The notes beneath the pieces were generated by a model. It was not told where the DNA came from and searched no databases. It saw only the letters and a program-made list of their open reading frames with translations. Shown here piece after piece: positions 27,451 through 37,828 of a DNA stretch of 64,000 bases. Origin of the DNA: Bog-473 sp963737745 (GTDB taxonomy: Bacteria; Actinomycetota; Acidimicrobiia; Acidimicrobiales; RAAP-2); assembly GCA_963737745.1 (NCBI GenBank), contig CAVTTR010000007.1:806001-870000 (forward strand), written 5' to 3'. Position 1 is the first letter of the stretch; every line of letters starts with the position of its first letter. Position numbers and translations under genes: made by a program.

Positions 27451-28397
27451 GTGCCGCCAGAAGGCTGGACCCTCGACGACATAGGCGATCAGACCGGACG
27501 GGTCGCCCTCATCACCGGTGCGAACAGCGGCATCGGATTCGAGACGGCGCGGGTCTTGGCTGATCACGGGGCCCACGTCGTCATGGCATGTCGCGACCTG
27601 GAAAAGGCACAGCGCGCGGCGGACCGCCTGCAGAACGATCTGGAGCACTCGTCGCTCGAATTGTTGGCGCTGGACCTGTCGGACCTGGTCTCCGTGCGCC
27701 GTGCCGCGGAGCAGTTCCTGGCCGAGCACGCCCGGCTCGACCTTCTCATCAACAACGCTGGCGTCATGGGGACCCCGTATCGGCAGACAGCGGACGGCTT
27801 CGAGCTACAGATGGCCACCAACCACTTCGGGCCCTTCGCGCTGACCGGCCTCCTCCTCGATCGCCTCGTGACGGCGCACCATTCCCGCGTGGTCACCGTG
27901 AGCTCGCACATGCATCGCTACGGCCACCTCGACTTCGACGACGTGGCCGGCCTCAGGATTCGCAACACCTGGCAGCACTACGGGACGTCCAAGCTGGCCA
28001 ACCTCCTCTTCACCGCCGAACTCAGCCGACGTCTCCAAGCGCAGCGGCGAATCCACCATCGCGGTGGCCGCTCACCCCGGATGGACACGGAGCAATCTGC
28101 TGGCCACGGGTGCCTCACTCGGTAACGGAAGAACCCGGGCCAGCGCAGCCAGAATGCTCGGGTCGCATCTTGGGCAATCTGCCGCCTCCGGGGCGCTGCC
28201 AATTCCTGTACGCCGCCACGGCCCCGGACGTCACTTCGGGTCAGTTCTTCGGGCCGAGCCACGCCTTTCAACTCTTTGGGCCGCCGACGGTCGTGTCCTC
28301 CAGCCGGCAGGCTCGCAATCGCGGCGATGCCACTCGCCTTTGGGAAATCTCCGAAGATCTCAGCGACGTGCACTACGCCCTCGCCGCGTTGGCCTGA
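27451..28397 (+). CDS. SDR, retinol dehydrogenase / WWOX-like (two frameshifts)
   Basis: GTG 27451 is 14 bases after the pirin stop. Motifs are TGANSGIG, MACRDLEKAQ, LDLSDL, NNAGVMG, TVSSHMHRYG and YGTSKLANLLF. The last third needs two repairs: one extra C near 28045 (then STIAVAAHPGWTRSNLLAT) and another near 28207 (then YAATAPDVTSGQFFGP), after which it ends at 28397. Length about 315 residues, normal for this subgroup. It overlaps the end of the convergent phosphoribosyltransferase gene by 25 bases. Confidence 0.84.
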
Positions 28398-29173
28398 CCG
28401 CCTCCCCGATCACCCAGCACGCACCGAGCAGCATGGCCGTTGGCGGTCCCGTTGGCCGCGACGAACGCGGCATGCGTGCTCAATCTTTCGGGGCGAATGA
28501 CTCGACCCAAGGGAACGACGAGGACCGCGGCGGCGCCTGAGAGTCGAAGCGCGGCCGCTGCGCTCTGGGCCCGCGACCCGCTCACGTAGATGTCGTCGAG
28601 CACGATCACCCGGGAACCGTGCACCGCGCCGCGCATCGAGGCCGGCAGGGCAAAGGCACGTGGATTGGGTCGCATCGGTCCGATCTCGCCCCCGGACCGC
28701 TGCAAGGCCGATGGTGACCACGTCGTCTGCGCGCCGAGCGCCCCGTGAAGCGCCTCGATCAGACCAGGAACACGTTCGAGCGACGCGCCATCGGGGCGAG
28801 AGGAAGACGGAACCGGCACCACGAGATCGGGACTGCCCCCGAGTGCCGACCTCATACACCCGACATGATCGATGAAGAAGGCGGCGAAGAGTTCCCCGAC
28901 GCGGGCCGAGAAGTGCGCCCGCGCCTCGTCGACGGGCGATTCCTTGTAGCCCATGAGCACGCGATAGAGGGGACCAGGAACCGGGCACAGGTGGGCCGGC
29001 AGCACCGAGCTCAGCGGCAACTTGAGGAGCTTCGCCACAGCGCGACAGGCGAAGCAATGGACGAAACGACGGCTCGTCGGGCCACAGCAGACACGGCAGG
29101 CCTGGATCAGACCCTCGGCCGGGCGGATTACTCCGGCTGTCTGAACGTGCTCAGGTGTGGGGGGCCACCTCAT
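28373..29173 (-). CDS. ComF-like phosphoribosyltransferase-fold protein
   Basis: An N-terminal cysteine cluster (CRVCCG, HCFACRA) suggests a zinc ribbon, as in ComF. The middle holds YKESPVDEARAHFSARV and VVPVPSSSRPDG, and the PRPP-binding motif is VIVLDDIYVSGSRAQSAA. This layout matches ComF/double-zinc-ribbon PRTases linked to competence in other bacteria; no other competence genes are present here. 266 residues. Its start overlaps the upstream PaaI-like gene by 23 bases. Confidence 0.72.
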   Translation of the reverse strand: MRWPPTPEHVQTAGVIRPAEGLIQACRVCCGPTSRRFVHCFACRAVAKLLKLPLSSVLPAHLCPVPGPLYRVLMGYKESPVDEARAHFSARVGELFAAFFIDHVGCMRSALGGSPDLVVPVPSSSRPDGASLERVPGLIEALHGALGAQTTWSPSALQRSGGEIGPMRPNPRAFALPASMRGAVHGSRVIVLDDIYVSGSRAQSAAAALRLSGAAAVLVVPLGRVIRPERLSTHAAFVAANGTANGHAARCVLGDRGGGQANAARA

Positions 29174-29612
29174 CTCGATGCAGAAGAAAGGTCCCGGTGG
29201 ACCGGCTTACGAGCAGACCCTCTTCGTCACGCATCGTTGCTTCGCCGTAGGCCACCTGCTTCGCCATCCGCGCCACCTCGCCCCGCAGGACGTAGCCCGT
29301 GCCCCGTACGGCGGGTCGCATCGTTTCGGTCTTCATCTCCAATGTGCCTCGGGTCCGGTCCCGACCCCGGAGAGCCGCATTGATGGCGAAGTTCATGCTG
29401 GCGTCGAGCAGAAGCGAGTGGATCCCCGCCTGCGTCACGCCGTGGGGGTTACACGCCAGCTCGGCGGGAGTGAAGGTGCCGGCGACCCACCCGAGGTCGT
29501 CGCCGTCGACTCCATAGGCGGTAAAAGCACCTCCCACCAGCGCGATGATCGGCATGCCGCCATCGCCGAGCCAGCGATCCATGTCCTTGCGTTGCCACTC
29601 GTCACGGCTCAC
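29151..29612 (-). CDS. PaaI/hotdog-fold thioesterase
   Basis: A 153-residue single hotdog domain: NPHGVTQAGIHSLLLDASMNF (the PaaI-type HGG...D motif, here HGV...D), LEMKTETMRPAV and YVLRGEVARMAKQVAYGEA. It would hydrolyse an acyl- or aryl-CoA thioester. GTG 29612 begins VSRDEW. It precedes and overlaps the ComF-like gene. Confidence 0.78.
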   Translation of the reverse strand: MSRDEWQRKDMDRWLGDGGMPIIALVGGAFTAYGVDGDDLGWVAGTFTPAELACNPHGVTQAGIHSLLLDASMNFAINAALRGRDRTRGTLEMKTETMRPAVRGTGYVLRGEVARMAKQVAYGEATMRDEEGLLVSRSTGTFLLHRDEVAPHT

Positions 29613-29774
29613 GGCGCGACCCTATCGGCCGCCGGCCGACTCAGTCAGTAATCCTGCCTGGTCACCGCCCTGTTCCGGCGCCCTCGCCGTCCCGCGTTCG
29701 GGCTGCCGTTTGCCCCAGGGCCGGTAGAATGCGGGCCCGGTTGGAAGTCCACCACCGCCGGGAGGAGACGTACC

Positions 29775-30956
29775 ATGACCACTGCAGTCATCGTCGATGC
29801 CGTTCGAACGGCTGGCGGCAAGCGAAACGGGAAACTGCGGAACTGGCACGCCGTGGATCTCGCCTCCGAGGCGCTCCGCGCCCTACAGGAACGCAACGGA
29901 TTCGACCCTGCCCTGGTCGACGACGTCATCATGGGCTGCGTCTTGCAGGTCTCCGAGCAGGCCCTCAACATCGGCCGCAACGCGGTGCTGGCTGCCGGCT
30001 GGCCCGAATCGGTACCGGGCACCACCATCGATCGCCAGTGCGGCTCGTCGCAGCAAGCACTCCACTTCGCGGCACAGGGCGTCATGGCCGGGGCCTATGA
30101 CATCGTTGTGGCGGCCGGCGTGGAGAGCATGACTCGCACCCCCATGGGTTCCACCGTCGTGCCGGAACTCGGCTACCCGTTCGGACCCCGCATGAGGGAC
30201 CGCTATGCCGAAAAGGGAGGCTTGGTCGGTCAGGGCATCGGGGCCGAAATGATCGCCGATCAGTGGGACATCTCTCGAGAGCAGCTCGATGCGTTCTCGG
30301 TCCGGAGTCACCAGCGCGCCGCCCGGGCGACCGCCGAAGGGCGCTTCGACAACGAGATCATCGCCGTGACGATCCGCGATGACGAGGGCAATGACACGGC
30401 CGACCAACTGACCGCAGACGAGGGCATACGCGCCGACAGCACGGTGGAGGCGCTGGCCAAGCTCAAGCCCGCCTTCAAGCCCGAAGGAGGCAAGATCACG
30501 GCCGGCAACTCCTCGCAGATCACCGATGGCTCCTCGGCCGTCCTCATCATGAGCGAGGAGAAGGCCAGCGAACTAGGACTGCGTCCCCGAGCCCGCTTTC
30601 ACGCCTTCGCACTCGCCGGCGTGGATCCGATCACCATGCTCACCGGACCGATCCCCGCCACAACCGCCGTACTGGAGCGGGCGAAGCTGACGCTGGACGA
30701 CATCGATGCGATCGAGATCAACGAGGCCTTCGCTTCGGTCGTACTGGCGTGGGAAAAGGAGCACCACCCCAACATGGACATCGTCAACCCCAATGGGGGC
30801 GCCATCGCTCTGGGGCACCCGCTCGGCGCCTCGGGCGGCAAGCTTCTGGCCACGCTGCTCAACGAGCTGGAGCGCACCGAGGGTCGCTACGGGCTCCTGA
30901 CCATGTGCGAGGGGGGCGGCTTGGCCAACGCCACCATCATCGAGCGACTGGGCTAG
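29775..30956 (+). CDS. acetyl-CoA acetyltransferase (thiolase)
   Basis: A 393-residue thiolase. The acyl-accepting Cys is in DRQCGSSQQAL (about residue 89), the His in GGAIALGHPLGASG and the second Cys in LLTMCEGGG. NEAFAS is also present. It either cleaves 3-ketoacyl-CoA in beta-oxidation or condenses two acetyl-CoA; the sequence alone does not decide. GAGGAG precedes ATG 29775. Frame intact. No other beta-oxidation gene is adjacent. Confidence 0.92.
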   Translation: MTTAVIVDAVRTAGGKRNGKLRNWHAVDLASEALRALQERNGFDPALVDDVIMGCVLQVSEQALNIGRNAVLAAGWPESVPGTTIDRQCGSSQQALHFAAQGVMAGAYDIVVAAGVESMTRTPMGSTVVPELGYPFGPRMRDRYAEKGGLVGQGIGAEMIADQWDISREQLDAFSVRSHQRAARATAEGRFDNEIIAVTIRDDEGNDTADQLTADEGIRADSTVEALAKLKPAFKPEGGKITAGNSSQITDGSSAVLIMSEEKASELGLRPRARFHAFALAGVDPITMLTGPIPATTAVLERAKLTLDDIDAIEINEAFASVVLAWEKEHHPNMDIVNPNGGAIALGHPLGASGGKLLATLLNELERTEGRYGLLTMCEGGGLANATIIERLG

Positions 30957-30979
30957 GCCGACCGGCACCCCTCCGGTAA

Positions 30980-31316
30980 TCAGCGATAGCGGGTGGCCAA
31001 CAGGAAGCCGACGAAGATCAGCACCAGACCGGCCACGAGCCCCCAGGCCGAGCCATGCGCCACCCCCGGTATGTGGGCCAGGTAGTTGACGACGATGACG
31101 GCCACGCCGACGATCAAGAGCGCAGGACGACCGCGCCCGTACCAAGGCGGGCTGCGGCGGACGCTCTTGGGGATCGGGCCGGGTGTAGCGACCACTCTCC
31201 TCGGCCGTCGAGGGACGGCCGACCTTGGACGTGCTGCCCTTCGTCGTGCTCCGCCCCGCCGCCGACTTTCCCTTGCGGGAAGCGCCGCCCGGTCCTGTTT
31301 TGGTGTTGGCTGCCAC
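30980..31316 (-). CDS. crgA: cell division protein CrgA (one frameshift)
   Basis: CrgA helps assemble the septum through FtsZ, FtsQ and FtsI-type proteins. The N-terminus is basic and Ser/Thr/Gly-rich (VAANTKTGPGGASRKGKSAA), then PIPKSVRRSPPWYGRG and two membrane helices (ALLIVGVAVIVVNYLAHIPG and WGLVAGLVLIFVGFLLATRY). One extra base near 31175 splits these halves. GTG 31316 is the start. It is divergent from pabA and near the pknB operon, as in mycobacteria. Confidence 0.88.
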
Positions 31317-31378
31317 GGGCGTGAGGATAGTCAGCCCGGGCCGGGCACTCCGTCCGGCTCGATTACCATCGTCTGCCC

Positions 31379-31977
31379 ATGGCGGCACGGATCCTCGTTC
31401 TCGACAACTACGACTCGTTCGTCTACAACCTGGTCCAGGAGCTGGGCGAGCTCGGGGCGGCTTCCATTCGTCTTCCGCAACGACGCCATCGACGTCGAGG
31501 GGATCCGGGCCCAGCAGCCCGACGCCCTCCTGATCTCGCCGGGCCCGGGGCGGCCCGAGGACGGCGGCGTGTCGCTCGACGCCATCCGGCCAGCTGGCCG
31601 GCGAGCTCCCGATCCTGGGCGTCTGCCTCGGTCACCAGTGCATCGGCCAGGTCTTCGGGGGCACGGTCGTCGCGGCCCCGCACCTCATGCACGGCAAGAC
31701 CTCGGAGATCCACCACGACGGGTAGGGCATCTTCCGCGGGCTACCGAACCCCTTCGTGGCCACCCGCTACCACTCTCTCGTCGTCGACCCGGACTCGGTA
31801 CCCAAGGAGCTGATGGTGACCGCCACCTCGACCGACGGCGTGATCATGGGGTTGCGCCATCGTGAGCTGCCCGTCGAAGGCGTCCAGTTCCACCCTGAAT
31901 CGGTCCTGACCGTCTCGGGCCCCGCCCTTTTGGGCAACTTCCTGGCGCAACTGTCGGGGGTGGCAACCGCCCCCTGA
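31379..31977 (+). CDS. pabA: anthranilate/para-aminobenzoate synthase amidotransferase (frameshifted, in-frame TAG)
   Basis: Class I glutaminase that supplies ammonia for anthranilate or PABA synthesis. Order of motifs: ILVLDNYDSFVYNLVQELGE, LLISPGPGRPEDGG, GVCLGHQCIGQVFGG with the nucleophile Cys, YHSLVVDPDS and VEGVQFHPESVLT. Two frameshifts (near 31462 and 31590) are repairable. In addition TAG at 31723-31725 interrupts the third frame where a residue such as Gln or Glu is expected. The same gene stands at this place as trpG/pabA (Rv0013) in M. tuberculosis. Confidence 0.85.
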
Positions 31978-31985
31978 CCTCGGGC

Positions 31986-34074
31986 TCAGGACGTTTTGGC
32001 GGCCGAGGTCGGCGGGGTCGTCTTTAGAGGTGTCGTCGAGGTCGTCGATTTCGTATTGGGCGTGGAGGGGCCGTCGTCGTGGTCGTCCCTCCTCCGGACG
32101 ACGTGGTGGTGGTCGTGGTCGAGGACGTCGAGCACACGGACATGGTGACGGTCTGGGGGAACGGGCGGGCTGAGCACGGTTCCGGCCGAGGGGTTCTGGC
32201 TTTGCACCTGGCCGGGCGTGCCCCCGCTCTGAGGAGCAGTCGACCTGCGTGAACGCCGGCGTCAGCCCAGGGGTATTCGAGATGCGGTGTTCGCCGCGCT
32301 CTGCGGTATCACCGACCACGTGCGGGCACGGTGGCCGAACAGGGCCCGGTCGAGATGACCAGGTTGACCGGTGTGTTCGGCGGCTCCTGCGTTCCGGCCG
32401 CCGGGCTCTGCGACGCGACGTTGCCGGTGGCAACCTGCTGGCGAACACGCTGTGCGTCTGTGTCCCGACCGTGAGGTTGGCGCTGGTGATCGTGCTCCCG
32501 GCCGACGTCTGGGAGAACCCGACGACGTTGGGGACCTGCACCGAGGATTGGCTGCTCGAGACGGTCAGCGTCACCTGGGTGGTCGATTGGTACGGTGGCG
32601 TTGCCGGCGGGATTCTGCTTGAGCACGGTTCCCGACGGCTTGGTGCTGCGTGACGTATTGATCTTGTAACGACAGCCCCGGCTTCGTGATGAGCTGGATG
32701 GCCGCGGTCGAACTGCTGGCCCACGACCGAGTGGCACCGTCACCGTTGGTCACGGTCGTGCCCGCACTGACCACCAGGTTGACCCGGCTGTTCTTGTCCA
32801 CCTTGGCGCCGCGCGGCGGGGTCGCTCGATATGACGTCGCCCTTGGCGACGGTGGTGCTGGTCTTCGAGGTCGTGGCGCCGACGGCCAGTTTGTCGTTCT
32901 GCAGGGTCTGCGTGGCCTGCGCCACGGTCTGGCCGGCGACGCTGCGGGACCGTGACATGTTGCGTCGTCGTCAGCGACACGGACCAAGAAGAATGCGATG
33001 ACGGCCAGCACGACCAGGAGCGTCGACCAGAGTGACGACCATCCAGCCGGATGCGGCGCTGCCGCTCCTGCTCGGCCCTGCCTCCACCACCGCCCGGCGC
33101 CGCGCCACCATTGTCCCTGCCGTCACCCCCGGCGCCCAACGGGAACGGCCTGGGTCTGTCCCGTCACCATGACGGCCTGGGTGGCGCCGACGGCCGCCAT
33201 GGTGGTGGTGGCGCCCGGGATCGCCCGCTTCCACCGGCCGCCCGTCGGCGAAGCGGAGCAGGTCGGCCCGGAACTCCTCCGCCGTCGCATAGCGATCGTC
33301 GGGCGACTTCGCCATGGCCTTCATCACGACCGCTTCGAACGCCGCCGGAATGGCGGGGTTCACACTGCGGGGCAGTGCCGGCTGGTCGCGCACGTGCTTG
33401 GAGGCGACCGCCACCGGTGAGTCCCCGGTGAACGGCGGCTTGCCGGTCGACATCTCGTAGAGAACGACCCCGAGGGAGTAGATGTCACTGCGCGGCATCG
33501 ACCCCATGCCCTTCGGCCTGCTCGGGCGAGAAGTAGGCCGCCGTGCCCATGACCGCCCCGGTCTGCGTGAGGCTCTCCTCGGTGTTCATGGCCCGGGCGA
33601 TGCCGAAGTCCGTCACTTTCACGATGCCGTCCGCCGTGATGAGCACGTTCCCCGGCTTCACGTCGCGGTGGACCACGCCGTGGCGGTGGGCGAAGGCCAG
33701 GGCGGCGGCCACGTTGGCCCCGATGGTGGCCGTCTGTTGCGGCGACAGCGGACCCGGATTCACGCAGGACGGCCGAGAGGGCGCGGCCGTCGACGAACTC
33801 CATGACGATGAAGTACGACCCGTTGTCCTCGCCCCAGTCGAAGACGGGGACGATGTTCGGGATGCGAGAGGTTGGCGGCCGCCTGGGCCTCCCGGCGGAA
33901 TCGCTCCACGAAGGCCCGGTCGACCGAGAGCTCGGGGAAGAGCACCTTCAGCGCCACCGGGCGGTCCAGCTGGCGATCACGGGCCCGGTAGACCTGCGCC
34001 ATGCCTCCGCGCGCGATGAGGTGCGTCAGCTCGTAGCGATCCGAAAAGACTCGCGGCGTCTCGACCGGTTCCAT
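31986..34074 (-). CDS. pknB: serine/threonine protein kinase PknB with PASTA domains (heavily frameshifted)
   Basis: Kinase domain: RYELTHLIARGGMAQVYRA (Gly loop), VALKVLFPEL (Lys), HGVVHRDVKPGNVLI (catalytic Asp), VTDFGIARAM (DFG), GTAAYFSPEQAEG (activation loop) and DIYSLGVVLYEMSTGKPPF. A membrane helix (STLLVVLAVIAFFLVRVA) follows, then four PASTA repeats, e.g. VAGQTVAQATQTLQNDKLAV and VPNVVGFSQTSAGSTI. The tail is Thr/Pro-rich. PASTA repeats sense muropeptides or lipid II; targets include cell-division and wall proteins. Six or more single-base shifts. Convergent with pabA, 8 bases apart. Confidence 0.9.
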
Positions 34075-34127
34075 GGCGCCCTGAGCCTACGCTGCGCGTC
34101 CGGCGGCGCAGTGTGCGTGCTGCAGGT

Positions 34128-35675
34128 TCATCCCTGTCCTCCGGTCTCGTCGAGATACGCCTGAAATACCTGTTTGACGATGGGTCCGGCTTCCCCGGCC
34201 CCGGTCCCGGTGAAGCTCTGATCCGGCACGACGACCGCGATGGCGATCTGCGGGGCTGCCTACGGCGGGCATGAAGCCGATCATCCAGTCGTCCGTCTGC
34301 TCGGGGACCGCCGGGCGCCTGGACCTGCGCCGTACCGGTCTTGACCGCCACGTGCCATGAAACCGGGAAGATCCCGTTCGCCGTGGCGCCCGGACACGGT
34401 GTCGTTGGCCACGGAGACCATCAATTTGCTCACCCGCGGCGGCCGCGGCCGGCGTTGACGCCGTGAGCATCGGCGTCGGGCTTGTACGTCTGCCACCACC
34501 GCTCCCTGCGCATTCGTGATCTGCTCCATCAGGTGGGGCGTCATGATCACCCCGTTATTGGCGATACCGGCCGCTACCAGCGCGCCCTCCAGCGGCGTGG
34601 ACCGGTCGTTGTACTGCCCGATGGCGCTTTAGGCCAGGAAGGCCTGGGCTCGGGGCAGAAGGGCCGAGAAGATCGAAGGGACGACATTGGGCAGGTCGAG
34701 CTTGGGCACGTACGGCGAGGCGGAGCCAGACAGGGCGTACCCGAAGTCCTGCGCCTGCTTGGTCAGTGTGGGCTACCCCCAGCTTTACTCCGAGCGCCCC
34801 GTAGCCGGGGTCGCACGACTGCGGGCAGCATGAGCGCCATGGTGCCGCCGCAGGCGCTGCCCCCGTCGTTTTTCAGCGGCACCCCACCCGAGTCCGGAAA
34901 GATGACCGACGACGCGGGCGGAAAGCTGTAGTCGCTGAGGCTCGGCGCCAGGTTATAGACCGCGGTGCTGGTGATCACCTTGAAGGTCGAACCGGGAGGG
35001 AAACTCTCCTCGGTGGCCATCGGCTCCAGGCCGTTGAATTGTTCCGAGTCCGGCACTGGAGTCGGTGCCGTGGTCCGTCACTTCTGTCGCAACGTCGGGA
35101 CTCGAGATCCCATTGGGGTCGTAGGTCGGATTGGAGACCAGGGCCAGCACGGCCCCGGTGGTCGGGTTGAGCACGACGACCGACCCATCCCTGATTGCTC
35201 AACGGTGCCGTCGTGAGTGCCTTCGTGGCGGCGGCCTGCAGGACCGGATCCACGGTGAGCGTGACGTTGTCCGGCTCCGAGGGCGGTTTATCGAAGAGGA
35301 GCTGGCTGAAGTTCTGCGGGGCCTGCGCGTGCGTCTGGAGGTACTGGTTGTATTCGTATTCGATCCCCGAGGTCCCGTAGAAGACGCGAGTCGTACCCGG
35401 TGATGCCGGCATAGAGCGGGCCCTGGGGGTACACCCGGGTGTAGTGGTAGGGGTCTCCGGTGGCCGTGGTGGTGACCGACTTGGCCAGGACCGTCCCGTC
35501 CGAAGCGGTGATGGTGCCCCGCTGGTTGTCGTAGATCTTCGCCGCCACCCGCGGGTTGTTCGGGGAGTTGGCCAGCGCACTCGGCTTGGCGGAATTGGAT
35601 GTTTGCCAGCTGAATGGCCACCAGCGCGAAACAGACGAGGAGCACCACGCCGAGCCAGCGGATGCGGCGCCCCAC
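34128..35675 (-). CDS. pbpA: penicillin-binding protein, PbpA/FtsI class B transpeptidase (heavily frameshifted, in-frame TAA)
   Basis: Cross-links peptidoglycan outside the membrane. A signal-anchor (LGVVLLVCFALVAIQLANIQ) leads to YDNQRGTITASDGTVLA (dimerisation domain), the transpeptidase motif PPGSTFKVITS (SxxK), and KTGTAQVQAP. Other parts are MLNPTTGAVLALVSNP and NNGVIMTPHLMEQI. Many one-base shifts occur, plus TAA at 34629-34631 within FLA*SAIGQ. GTG 35675 is a tentative start; the repaired stop is 34128. It follows pstP by 13 bases, with no rodA between. Confidence 0.88.
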
Positions 35676-35688
35676 TAGAACGAAACTT

Positions 35689-37314
35689 TCATGCGGGAGT
35701 GTTGGCGGTGTTGGCGGTGTTGGCGGTGCTTGTCGGTGTGTTCGTCGACGTTCCAGCCGGCGTGAGGGTCGCCGCGACTGACGTGGTGGTGGGAGAGGTC
35801 GCGCCGGGTGCAATCGTCGTCCCGGTCGCCTGTCGCGGTCGGAGTTTGTCCGGCACCTGGGAACGTCGTTGTCGTGCTGCTCGAACCCGCCCCCTGCTGG
35901 CTGGCCCTCTTGGCCGCCGCCGCCTTGAGATACTCGTCGTGCAGGTTGGCCACGTAACGCTTGGCCGCCTGCAGGGAAGGCTCCTGCACGCCGCCGGCGC
36001 GGATCTGATCCGTGCCACCAGAGAGAATCTCCGATGTCGTCACTTTGGTCTTGTCGACCACCCGGGGGTGGAACCAGAGCACTCCGCCCGGGTGGCCCTG
36101 CTTGACGACAATCTGGCTCTTCTGGATCGCAATGAACCAGTTGTCGTAGGCATACCAGCGGATGGCGAAGAACGCCCCCACCGGGATCGCCGCCACCAGG
36201 ACAATGAAGAGAACCACCCGCAGGGTGATCCGTCGTGGGATGCCCAAGCGGCGACGCCGTGCGCCGCGACTCTCGTTGGGTGGCACCACTGCTGAGGGAG
36301 GAAGGGTGGACACCGCGGCAGACCGGACCGTGGCCCGGGCCACCGGTACCGCTTGCGTGTCTGTCCAAGAGCACGTCTGCCGGCGCCATTTTCCGCCAAC
36401 TGCGATGGCGCGGAGACCAGCCGGTGCAGTGCTGGCGCCTGCGGCCCCGTCACCTGCTCCGGTCGCCGCGTCATCTGCGGCATCTGGTGCACCCAGCCCG
36501 CCGGCGAGATCGGAGTCGGGCACCACAACAAGAGGCGGCCCGGCGCGTGCTCCGATGGGCATAATCACCGAAGCGCCCGCAGTCTGTCTCGCCCACGAGG
36601 ACGTCCACCACGACCACCGTGATGTTGTCGGACCCACCGTGCTCGTTGGCGAGCTCGACCAACTGGTGCGCCGCCTCGCCCGGATCGGGCTCGGTCGCCA
36701 GCACCTCGGCCATCTGCTCGTTGCTGAGCTCGTTGGAGAGCCCGTCGCTGCAGAGGATGATCCGGTCTCCGGAGCGGAGCTGCAGCTCCCACATGTCGGT
36801 TTCCACTTCGGAGGAGATCCCGAGCGCCCGGGTGAGGATGTGCCGCTGCGGGTGCACCGCCGCTTCCTCTTCGGTGATCTCGCCATGGCGCATGCGCTCC
36901 TCGGCCAGGCTGTGGTCGGCCGTGATCTGCACCAGCTGTCCGTCCGAGAACAGGTAGGCCCGCGAGTCGCCGACGTTGGCCAGGGCCAGCGTGTCGTGGC
37001 CCTCGTCGTCGCCCACCAGCGCGACGGCGGTGAGGGTGGTTCCCATGCCCCGCAGTTCGCTGTGGTCCTGGCTCTCCTGCCAGACAGCACTGATTCGCCT
37101 TGGAGAAGGCGTCCTCGAGACCGGCCTTGGTCGGCTCACGGCTGAAGACCTGGAGTAGGGCGTCGACGGCCACCTGCGCCGCCACTTCCCCGCCGACGTG
37201 CCCGCCCATGCCGTCGGCCACCGCGAAGAGATTGGACGCTTCGAGGGGTAGGTCCTGGTTGACCTTGCGCACCCGGCCGACGTCGGTTGCCGACCCGGAG
37301 CGCAGTACCGTCAC
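35689..37314 (-). CDS. pstP: PP2C-type phosphatase PstP with membrane and extracellular domains (frameshifted)
   Basis: Removes phosphate from PknB and its substrates. Catalytic domain: DVGRVRKVNQD, FAVADGMGGHVGGE (metal Asp), LALANVGDSRAYLF, LTRALG, RIILCSDGLSNELSNE and SDNITVVVV. An Ala/Pro-rich linker is followed by a membrane helix (ITLRVVLFIVLVAAIPVGAF) and an outside domain (VKQGHPGGVLWFHPRVVD). The Thr-rich tail ends in an NTANTANTPA run encoded by a 9-base repeat. Breaks near 37090 and in the linker. GTGA-type coupling with fhaB at its start. Confidence 0.9.
35700..35726. repeat. three tandem copies of a 9-bp unit in the pstP 3' end
   Basis: TGTTGGCGG repeats three times on the plus strand, coding Asn-Thr-Ala on the minus strand at the very C-terminus of PstP. 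A likely slippage site with no effect on frame. Confidence 0.8.
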
Positions 37315-37828
37315 CGGGTGACCTCGAAGACCGTGGAACCGGCCTGGAGCATGTCGCCCTTGCCGAGCCGCTGGGCCTGGGTGATCTTCTCCGAGTTGAC
37401 GTAGGTCCCGTTCGTCGAGCCGAGGTCCTCCACCCAGAGCTGGTCCTTCTGGCGGAACAACCGGGCGTGCAGCGTCGAGGCGTAAATGTCGTCGGGGGTC
37501 GGGACACCGCAGCCGGGCGACCGCCCGATGGTGAGCTCGTCGTCGAGGTCGTACGTCTGACCCTCATGGGCCGGAGGCTCCACAATGCGCAGGTACAGCT
37601 GCTTGCGCTTCGGCTCGGCTCCCGGACGGGCCGGGCGGCCGCCTTCTCCTGCCGCCGCTCGCCTCGGGACTTCCGGATGGTGGCCGGGCTCATCTCCACC
37701 CACACGGCGCGGATGACGCGCAGGAAGAACAGGAAGACGAGCGCGATCACCCCCCACTGCAGGACCCGGAGTACCGCGTTCAGATTCTGCGTGGCGAGGA
37801 GGGGCGCCAGCGCGGTCAGCTCCTTCAC
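37311..37828 (-). CDS. fhaB: FHA-domain membrane protein FhaB/FipA (one frameshift)
   Basis: N-terminal membrane helix (QWGVIALVFLFFLRVIRAVW), a basic linker, and a C-terminal FHA domain that binds phosphothreonine: LTIGRSPGCGV, TLHARLF, DLGSTNGTYVN and KGDMLQAGSTVFEV. FhaB/FipA links PknB phosphorylation to division proteins. One shift near 37620 in the linker. The GTG at 37828 overlaps the fhaA stop (GTGA), and the gene end overlaps pstP. Confidence 0.88.

Noticed and set aside
31723..34631. Reassigned stop codons (TAA/TAG read as Gln)
   Set aside because: Only two cases, both in error-rich stretches, while other genes end normally in TAG or TAA.
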